A stretch of DNA of 43,813 bases from Discostella pseudostelligera (lineage: Eukaryota > Bacillariophyta > Thalassiosirophyceae > Thalassiosirales > Thalassiosiraceae): the NCBI GenBank assembly GCA_036940085.1, contig JALLBK010000060.1, positions 1 to 43,813 of the forward strand. Direction: 5' to 3'. Below are positions 34,044 to 43,813 of the stretch, piece by piece. The notes beneath the pieces were generated by a model that did not search any database, was not told the origin of the DNA, and was given only the letters and a program-made list of their open reading frames with translations. Within the stretch, counting starts at the first letter, position 1. Each line of letters begins with the position of its first letter. A program made the translations under genes and the position numbers.

Positions 34044-34973
34044 ATGAAAGGCTTCTATTCGGCCGTAGCAGTTGGATTGGTCTGCCTACCCTTAGAGACG
34101 GCGGGCTTTGCTCCGACCCATTCTGTTACTGTGCGGACGACGAGGAGGGGTGAACTTCCATACATCAACAATATTGCTATCGCTTCATTCAATGACATCT
34201 CATCTCCTAGAGTCAAACCCGTGCACACTGTCAAAGCAAAGAAGTTTGGAGCTGATGATTCCACCAGCGATTCACCTACCATCAACATAAATCTACCATA
34301 TGCTCTAGCCTACATTCTCTTTTTAGCATTTGCATACATGAAACAAGCAGGTGAAACGGAGAGAGCGTCCATGGAAATACTACAACAATACATTGCCAAT
34401 CCACTCAATCCTGGTTTCAACGAACTTTTCATTACAGTCTTCAACTTGCTCGGGTTATATGCTGCTCCATTAGCATGCTTGCTAATGCCTGGCGCAAGAG
34501 GTCAAAAGCTTCCTGCAACTCCATTCCTTCTAGGCTCCATGTTTGGTGGGTATGGTGTGTTGGGGATGTATACCAGTACACGAAAACAAAATCCGTCACC
34601 AGTAACTAAATCGAAGCTCGGATGGTTCACGGCAAACGTCTTGGAGAACAAGGTGTTCAATTACTTCATTTTGGCATTAGTTTCATCCGCTTACATTACT
34701 TCTGGAGCTGCAGCGGCATTCATTTCCAATCCTGGAGAATTGATTCAAGGATACATGGATCTATTTGCCGAAGGCTCTGCAATTGTCTCGGCTTCTTCTT
34801 TAGATTTTGTTATATTGACATTGTCGGCAGCATCATTCATACCGGAAGACCTGTCTCGGAGAGGATACAAAGGAGATTTGGCACCGGAATTGATTGCGTT
34901 GCTCACTCTCCTCTTGCCTGGTGTGGGAGTTGCCTTGTATTGTGCACTTCGTCCTAGTTTGGATGAGGAATGA
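34044..34973 (+). CDS. Unknown plastid-targeted multi-span membrane protein
   Basis: A single exon of 309 residues. The start at 34044 gives a signal peptide followed by ETAGFAPTHSV, a textbook ASAFAP-type motif (A-G-F-A-P); an in-frame ATG at 34005 is less likely. The mature part has five or six hydrophobic segments: LPYALAYILFLAFAYM, ELFITVFNLLGLYAAPLACLL, PFLLGSMFGGYGVLGMY, VFNYFILALVSSAYITSG, FVILTLSAASF and ALLTLLLPGVGVALYCAL. Polar links include MPGARGQKLPA and PEDLSRRGYKGD. A thylakoid or plastid-envelope protein is inferred. I do not recognise a named family; possible relatives are conserved proteins of algae, plants and cyanobacteria of unknown function. Confidence 0.7.
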   Translation: MKGFYSAVAVGLVCLPLETAGFAPTHSVTVRTTRRGELPYINNIAIASFNDISSPRVKPVHTVKAKKFGADDSTSDSPTININLPYALAYILFLAFAYMKQAGETERASMEILQQYIANPLNPGFNELFITVFNLLGLYAAPLACLLMPGARGQKLPATPFLLGSMFGGYGVLGMYTSTRKQNPSPVTKSKLGWFTANVLENKVFNYFILALVSSAYITSGAAAAFISNPGELIQGYMDLFAEGSAIVSASSLDFVILTLSAASFIPEDLSRRGYKGDLAPELIALLTLLLPGVGVALYCALRPSLDEE

Positions 34974-35222
34974 GAAATGAGATGAAAATCAATATACCTG
35001 ATGCAGATTTTCTCTGAAACAACAACCACTCCTATCATGTCTGCAGAAGAGGGTCAGCGGGGAAGCGCAAGGTTGAATGATCTCTACTGAAATTATTTAA
35101 GAGAGGAAGTGCTGTACAAAATCCAAGCGTAATAAGCGATCAGGTATTATAAATTATTACTGAATCGATTACGCTCTCGAAATAATTCGCAGCTACGAAC
35201 ATTTACCTTTCAACAACGATGT

Positions 35223-37587
<2,365 letters not shown>

Positions 37588-38468
37588 GCTATTGGTCTAT
37601 AACGGCGTCCTCCGATCGTCGCATTCACTTTCATAGAGACATAGAGGAAACAGTGGAGGTGAGAGCGGCGGCTTCAGCTTGCAATTTTTACATGTGTCGG
37701 ATGGGGGCGGCACTGATGAGGCGGCGATGTTGGAAGTGTATCGCTGTAACATCGCTTTTGGATACACCGTTGCAGAGTATTGATTCCAGTGTAGATTTTC
37801 ATCTCCCATGAAATTTCACTCCTTGGCGAGGAAAAGTGTCACAGGCGGACAGACAGTTCGGCACTTCGTTTGTTCCTCCATCTCTACGAGCATCGACGGA
37901 CAGACTGTGTGCTTTCCGTCGACGGTGAAAACTTGGCTGCTATCTGCAATGCATATGCAATGCACCATGGCGACGATCACGGGTACCATAATATCGTTTG
38001 CTTTTGCAAGCAGAAGTATGTATCAACAAAAATGATGATAGTTAGGAATTATTATCTTGCCTGCCCATCATCTGCGGAGTAAGTAACGGTGAAAGGTTTG
38101 ACGGTTGCGGATCTGCCCAACGGTATGCATATCTCCTCGAAAAATGCATCTTCCAATTGCGTCCACAAGCGAGGACGAAGGAGTAACATCTCATCAGATC
38201 CCATCGGAGCCGTACCATACTACGTGCCAAAGAAGTTTGGTGGGATGCAAGTGGGTGGATTGATGTGCAACGTGGTTGAAGGAAGACACTGACATGAAAG
38301 CGTGAACGCTTGATGCACGATTAGATATGGCACCCACCAAATCCAGACCAATCCAATTATTGGCAGACATCATTATTGAACTGGAGCAACCCAAGCTTGA
38401 TGTAAATTGCTGCGCGTAGAACACCGGCATGATACGACAATTATTCGAAGCCGCTTCAATCATACCTT
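37588..38468. other. Spacer between SNF1 and UPF1 genes
   Basis: 881 bp, upstream of SNF1 and downstream of UPF1. It includes GGCGGACAGACAG near 37845, ATCGACGGACAGAC near 37892 and TCCGTCGACGGTGA (37915-37928). Frames at 37808-38035 and 38089-38292 have no family signature. The right third is presumably the UPF1 3' UTR. Confidence 0.4.
37915..37928 (-). promoter_or_regulatory. Recurrent element TCACCGTCGACGGA (copy 3)
   Basis: The minus strand reads TCACCGTCGACGGA, identical to the copy at 13618-13631. Partial partners with GACGGACAGAC lie 25-70 bp to its left, about 330 bp upstream of the SNF1 start. Confidence 0.45.
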
Positions 38469-41400
38469 TTAATACCTCGACGATGTAACAGAGGCTGAAT
38501 CGGCCTGAGAACGCATATCATTACTGTAGTAACCACCACGAGACCACTGCGATCCATTTGTGTACACACTCCCACCGACACTGCCTTCATCTCCGTGAGC
38601 GTAGTCAGGAAGAGGCGCGAAGCTGGGTAGTGGTACACCGGCACCACCAGCGTCATTGTAAGTGTAATCATAGCAAGGATCAAAACGTGAATCGGTCTGA
38701 CGTCCCTTGCGGCGACCATGGCGTCCACCACCTCCGTTTTCAAATCCGGGTGCATTACGATACCGTTGGCCACGATCTTCCCAGCGACCATCCCATCCTC
38801 CACGGGCAAGCGCAGTGAAGGCGTAACGTTGGTCGCTTGATATGTTGCGGCGAGGACGTGCAAATGTCATGAATGACTGCTGCAGATTGTTCAAGGGTCC
38901 TTCGACAAGTGTCTCGTGCTCTTTGAAATGCAGCAAGAGCGCTGCCCAAAGTGGGTTTTTACTCAAGACACGTGGATTCCCAAGGAGAACCAACCCCAAA
39001 CGAGCTCTGGTGAGGGCAACGTTGAGACGACGAGGGTCCGAGAGAAATCCGATTCCCTGAGTTTCACTCGAACGGACACATGAAACCAGAATAATCTCCT
39101 TCTCGCGACCTTGGAATGCATCAACAGAGTTCACTTCAATGGCTTCGTAGACAGATGCTGCCAGTGGTCCAGATCGACGCATGTGTTCCTGGACATACTT
39201 CTTTTGACCATCATACGGAGTGATACACCCAATTTGAGACGGTTCGACCCCCATTTTGAGCAAGTGCGTGACAATTTTTTCAACGTAGGAAGCTTCAGTG
39301 CGATTGAGGTAGGAGGTACCGGATGCCGAAATCTCCTCCATACCAGCAATACTCCAGAAAAACATGGGCTTGCTTTTAATAGGCCAAGGGAACTCATCTT
39401 TCCCAGTGTATCCAGGCATGTGACGCAACTGACGGTCAGACTCGGTAACTCCATTCTGCAAACTTCCTTCGTAGAACATGTTGGAGGGAAATTCCGAAAG
39501 AATGGGGTGCATACGATACTGAACTTGAAGCCGAATGGGACGAATGCCGATGAGAACAAGACGCTCAAACATGCTCTGGGTAAGGCCGGCTTTTGCTGCT
39601 GCTTTGCACATAACTACAGGGCCAAGCTGGCAGTGGTCACCTAATTGGGTAAAGTAAATGTTCACATACCATGTTCGATTAGAAGAGGTTACGAGTCATT
39701 CGGAATGAAAACAGAAAAATAATCATCTCACCTACGAAGACGATTTGCTTCGCTCCCATAGAAAGTGGAATCAACGCCTCTGCTTCAATCGCCTGAGTAG
39801 CCTCATCAATGACTACTTGACGGAAACGGAAATTCTTGAGCCGTGGATCCCCAGCACCGACACAAGTGCAACAAATGACATCGGCTGCCTGCAATATCTC
39901 TCGTTCAGTACGGTTGCGAAGTGCCGTATATTTCTTCTGATCACGTTCGGTTAGTTCACCTACTTCATTCTTGAGACATTGGAGTTTATTAAACTCATCC
40001 CCAGCAGCCAAGGGTGTCATGATATGAAGACAAAGGTGGTCTACGGAACTCGACGTTGCCTCGCGAGTCTTCGATGCGAGACGGACAACTCGCAATCCAG
40101 TTGCTGCAATTTTTTCTGTCAGTTGATCCACAGCAACATTCGAAGGAGCAGTCACAAGGACCTGCCCCATATTCTGTCTTGTGAGGTGATACACCAGTGT
40201 CGCGCATGTCACGGTTTTGCCTGATCAGAATGATTTTTTGGTGATGCACCACGGTTGAGATGTATTAACAACCTTGAGCCAATTAACAAAAACAAACAGT
40301 AACAACGCACCTGTCCCTGGAGGGCCCTGGATCAAACTCATCGGGCGCTGAAGGACTGCTGCAACTGCCTGAACTTGACTTTCATTTAGTGGTGGAAGAC
40401 CCGGGGCTGTGAAGTCATCGGAATCAGGAAGTTTGGGGTTGGCAATGAGCTGTTCTTCCACGGGATGGCCCAAGAGTTTGTGGTAGATGTACCCAGTGAC
40501 ACTCGTATCATCAATGGCAAATGTCTTTAGAGCATTCTGCATCCGATCAAACGACGTAGATTTCCAAATAAAAGAAACAATGTAGTCATCTGTGATTTGT
40601 TCGGGAACCTTCTGCCTGGCTTTTGCCTTTCCATCGCCGCCTCCACCCTTCTTGCCATTCCTCCGTGCGCCGCCACCTCCCTTGTGGCCCCCCGCAGCAA
40701 CCGAGGGTTTCAATTCAAGTTCTACCTCACCATCAATGATATTTTTGATGTATCCAACCCCCTCCCATGGAGAACCATGCAAAAACTCAGCACCGGTGCC
40801 CAGTTTAATCCGAAGTTCATCACCCACCACTACACGGCTCAATTCGGCAGAATGCCGTCCACTGAAAGTAAAAGTCGCAACATTCCGTCCGGTCAAGCTC
40901 TTCTCCCACCGTACAGAAATGGACTCCTCCGCCAAACTTTCCTTCATTTGCTTATCATAATCCGCCTCCATCTTCACTAATGGTGCCAGAACATTCTGGT
41001 AGTGATACCCATCCTCGTAGTGAAGCAGCGTTGGGGATACCTCCGTTTCATCAATGGCATCGGGTCGATCGAGGTCGGCAAAGGTTGCATCGGGCTCCGT
41101 TTTCCACAGTTCTTCAAGTTTGTTGATTTGATCCTGTGATATTTCACGTGCCCGTATTTGGAGTTTGTCCGATGGGACCTACATTGAAAATCAGCAACAA
41201 CAATTTCAGATGTTTGACTGGATAGAGATGAATCAATAATCAATAATCNACCTACATTGAAAATCAGCAACAACAATTTCAGATGTTTGACTGGATAGAG
41301 ATGAATCAATAATCAATAAACTGGCAACAATAAAAAAGACCTTACCTTCACAAGCCAAGGGAGGAATTTGCGATCCTGGACCAAAGGATGCCATTGGCTC

Positions 41401-41993
41401 AATTCCCAATCCATATCTTTCAACGCCGGGACCGTCTCGACACACACTCGACAAAGCAATACTACCACACTACTCGCATTGGCCGGTACAAACCCCAATA
41501 CGAAACAATTCTTACTAGCACAATTGTAACATTCCAGCACTGTATCTCCCAATGGACTTTCGGGATGGAGTTGCACCTGACTGGATCGAGAACGAACTAA
41601 ATGATGGACTAAGTGGGATCCCCCGCCGCCGGCACCGACGGCATTACAGAACCATTTGTTCGAGTCGACACATCGCGCTACAGATGCCGGGTCGTGTATA
41701 CCACAGTATCGACATGCGTAGGGGGGGAGATTGGTTTCGTCGTAATGATCGATGTAGCCTCCATCGTCGGTTAGGACAGATTCGTCATCGTCGTCGTCGC
41801 CAAAGGAGGTTGTCCCACCAGCGGTGCCGGTAGCGCCGTCTTCATCAGCTTCAACAGAATCGTCGTCAGAGGCGACATCGTCGTCGTCATCGCTAGACAG
41901 TCCCTCCTCGATCTCTTCTTCGTCCTCCTCTGGTTCATTGGCTGTCTCGTCGTCTTCCGCGACGGCGGCAATCGGACCTTGTTCGTCCGCCAT
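38469..41993 (-). CDS. UPF1: UPF1 RNA helicase (nonsense-mediated decay)
   Basis: Four exons (41993-41346, 41178-40311, 40220-39732, 39640-38469; introns 167, 90, 91 nt) give 1058 residues. An acidic N-terminus is followed by the Cys/His domain (residues about 86-216: [33 protein letters not shown]). Then come [12 protein letters not shown], the 1B region and [15 protein letters not shown]1 motifs are [18 protein letters not shown] rebuilt across intron 2, [30 protein letters not shown] across intron 3, [19 protein letters not shown] and NVALTRAR. The Gly/Arg-rich C-terminus has two SQ sites. UPF1 binds UPF2 through the CH domain and drives decay of mRNAs with premature stops. A Gly/Lys insert lies at about residues 373-405. 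The ATG at 41993 sits in GACCATGG; one at 42017 is possible. Intron 1 contains a duplicated segment and an N. Confidence 0.95.
41177..41319. repeat. 70-bp direct duplication flanking an N in UPF1 intron 1
   Basis: Bases 41177-41246 and 41250-41319 are identical. The only ambiguous base in the window, N at 41249, lies between them. The copies lie almost entirely in UPF1 intron 1, and each carries the same intron 3' end; removing one would shrink the intron from 167 to 94 nt, the usual size here. Confidence 0.9.
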
Positions 41994-42308
41994 GGTCACG
42001 CTCTTCTCTTTTTCCACTTTGCTTTTGAGTTGACTGGTCGACAGCAGAACAATATTTTGGCGGGAAGAGAAGATCCTTCCAAATTATTTTCTTGGCGGGA
42101 AGGTTGAATCTGTTTGCGGCGAGGAAGAGAACGTCCACGTGGAGGACAGCCCGCCACACATTACCAAAGGTAGAGAGGATCCGGACAGACCACCCTCATT
42201 TTGGGCGGGAACGAGGATCGACGTGGAAGCTTGCGTACGTCCTCGTGGAAGAGTCACAGTCGTTGTCGGAACACAAGAGACAAGAGAGATCGTTTGATAA
42301 TCACAGTT
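41994..42308. promoter_or_regulatory. UPF1 promoter region with E2F-like and ACGTGG boxes
   Basis: 315 bp upstream of UPF1, reaching the stop of the next minus-strand gene. It contains TTTTGGCGGGAA (42055-42066), CTTGGCGGGAAG (42091-42102), TCCACGTGGAGGA (42134-42146) followed by CAGCCCGCCACACAT, TTTTGGGCGGGAA (42199-42211) and GACGTGGAAGCTTGC (42220-42234). No gene is seen. Confidence 0.55.
42055..42234 (+). promoter_or_regulatory. Composite ACGTGG / GGCGGGA module (copy 2)
   Basis: Same building blocks as 31787-31839 but in another order and more widely spaced, with three GGCGGGA boxes instead of one. It begins 62 bp upstream of the UPF1 start. Confidence 0.45.
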
Positions 42309-43722
42309 TCACAGCTCATTGTTTATTGCAGAATTGCCATCACTGCTCCTACTCCTCTTTTGCATCACTGCATTCACAAATGAATTGATTTCCTCCTCCA
42401 ACAATTGACAATCATACAGTCCAGACTTGAGTTGATCTGGTAAATTCTCATCGCCTACTCGTGCTCCTAATATCGCTCCCAAAACTGCACCCCGATGTAC
42501 ATTCTCGCCTCCAATGTTGGCATTGTTAAGGAGTGCCTTCCAAATACCTTCAGTTTCGCTATTGAGATATGATGCTCTAGTGTATTTTCGCAGCATGTCA
42601 AGTGTTGGCGGTAGGGATTGTGAAAGGTAGCATGCACTGGGAAAATATAACACATGAGAGTTGCTTAGTGTTGAGCGTATGAAACAGTGACGTATGACAT
42701 GAAATCGCGTTGACGTACCTCATTCGATCTTTGTCATTCGGTATTGGATTTCGGATTCCCAATTGACGGGCAGCTTCATTCAATGGTTGTTCCATATCAT
42801 TATCCCCACGGTCCTTATTCGTTGGAAGAATCAATGCCGCAGATATAAGGTTTGCCCATATCTCACTCACTTTCGCCAAAAGGTTCGATGATCGAGTGAC
42901 TGTTGCTGTCCTTGCAGTCGCATGTTGGATAGATCGCCTACACTCCTCACTCAGCTCAAGTCTATCGAAATTTCCAGCACTCGACAGTCGCCGTGCTGTT
43001 TCGGCAAGGGCCGTGATCGACGGTAAGACTAATCCATCGATTGCATCGACATTATGTCCATCATTATCTGGACAATCCTTTGGATCTTTTTTGTGAAAAA
43101 TCATATTGGCAAGGAACATTCGATGGCAAGTAGACGCATATGTGTCATTGTGCGAACCTTTGGTGGTCATAAACTCGACGTAGGCTTTGCGAAAATGGTC
43201 CTCGTTGAACATTCCATTATTGGCCACTATACTCTTCATTAATACTCGTGCAAGTTGCATCTCCAACGTGTTCTCTCCCGCTTGCAATGTAGCATGGTAA
43301 TGGATTGACTTGTTGGGGTTCCAATACTCTAATTTCCCATGGTTGATCACATCTCCAATTATGGTTATTGACTTTCCTCCAATGCTTCCGGATGATAATC
43401 GTCCTCCACCATTAGGATCCGACTTGTTTAGTATGGAACCAGGCAAATTGGTGACCGGTCGAGTATATCCCTCGATCCCACCTCTTCCATAATCGGATTG
43501 AATTTGAGGAAATCCACCGTAATACCAATGCGTCGGTGCCGCGAGGGCGTCACCGCTGAACATTCCCCATAGGGCGGACCTCAGACGAGATTCAAGCAGT
43601 TGTGATGTTGGAGACATCATGCTCATGGCGTTGCTTGCGGTAGGGTAAGCAAGCGCAGTGATGAATGGGAAGCAGAAAGCAAGGGATAGAATTACTACTA
43701 CGGTGAATATCTTCTTTGCCAT
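42309..43722 (-). CDS. ADP-ribosylglycohydrolase-family secreted/organellar protein
   Basis: Two exons (43722-42719 and 42636-42309; intron 82 nt) give 443 residues. A clear signal peptide (MAKKIFTVVVILSLAFCFPF) is followed by ALAYPTAS, which could be a weak plastid motif or a plain secretory cleavage site. Family signatures are the N-terminal SALWGMFSGDALAAPTHWYY (residues 49-68) and the C-terminal NANIGGENVHRGAVLGAILGA (373-393). In active ARH/DraG enzymes the equivalent places hold Asp residues that bind two metal ions (GGDTDT near the end, TDDT near the start). Here the C-terminal block reads GGENVH and no TDDT is visible, so classic ADP-ribose hydrolysis is doubtful; the protein is closer in style to the J1-crystallin/SelJ branch. 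The function is unknown. The family call is good and the subfamily call tentative. Confidence 0.7.
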
Positions 43723-43813
43723 GGCGCCAGAGATTTTTGAGGTGGCCTTCGCGGCAGAAATCGGCAGGTTGCAGATTTGGCGATACTCTGTACAGTCGCT
43801 GAATCAACACTAC

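Noticed and set aside
37808..38292. Possible small plus-strand gene (frames of 75, 70 and 67 residues; a GTATGT donor near 38016)
   Set aside because: No splice choice joins the frames without a stop, the right frame lacks an ATG before its coding-like part, and no family motif was seen.
41233..41454. Frames reading through the N and the duplicated segment
   Set aside because: They cover UPF1 intron 1; the UPF1 exons on both sides join cleanly without them.

Overview
The window looks like nuclear DNA of a unicellular stramenopile, most likely a diatom and plausibly a centric one. The genes are eukaryotic, compact and mostly interrupted by short GT-AG introns (46 to 263 nt, typically 75-150). 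Four predicted proteins (19852, 31668 on the minus strand, 33667 on the minus strand, 34044) begin with a signal peptide ending in an A-x-F-type motif (SSAF, THAF, VAAF, TAGFAP). That is the bipartite presequence diatoms use to send proteins into their four-membrane plastid. A bZIP gene has the stramenopile-looking basic region NREHAKCTR. The assignment rests on these traits, not on a database match.

Layout, left to right (16 protein genes): a urease accessory UreD-UreF fusion (-, 126-2722); bZIP factor (+, 3813-4935); RAD7-like LRR repair protein (+, 5962-7893); CAF-1 large subunit with a C-terminal HMG box (-, 7966-13257); DRS1/DDX27 DEAD-box helicase (+, 13808-17181); lipase maturation factor (-, 17260-19666); plastid NusG-like protein with KOW, repeated DDFF motifs and a SAP domain (+, 19852-22357); DDX60-like Ski2-type helicase (-, 22518-26558); ABCB6/HMT1-type ABC transporter (+, 27176-30389); plastid YCII-domain protein (-, 30447-31668); FAF1/C1orf131-like ribosome-biogenesis protein (+, 32018-32698); plastid fibrillin (-, 32900-33667); unknown plastid membrane protein (+, 34044-34973); SNF1/AMPK alpha kinase (-, 35223-37587); UPF1 (-, 38469-41993); ADP-ribosylglycohydrolase-like secreted protein (-, 42309-43722). 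Splice junctions were placed by hand; every joined model keeps frame and restores family motifs across the junction.

The order alternates + and - through most of the window, so neighbours share either divergent promoters (185-1090 bp) or short convergent 3' spacers (57-250 bp). There are no operons. Functionally this is a mixed housekeeping region: chromatin/DNA repair (RAD7, CAF-1), ribosome biogenesis and RNA surveillance (DRS1, FAF1-like, UPF1, DDX60-like), plastid proteins, energy signalling (SNF1) and nitrogen metabolism (UreDF). No mobile element, CRISPR, rRNA or tRNA gene was found.

The most interesting signals are domain fusions (UreD-UreF; CAF-1-HMG; NusG-KOW-SAP), a six-cysteine loop in the ABC transporter, recurrent E2F-like TTTTGGCGGGA boxes in several promoters, a second recurrent element TCACCGTCGACGGA in three gene-free stretches, and a composite ACGTGG/GGCGGGA module shared by two promoters. 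A 70-bp duplication around a single N inside a UPF1 intron is best read as an assembly error. I did not find a convincing wholly new multi-gene system.
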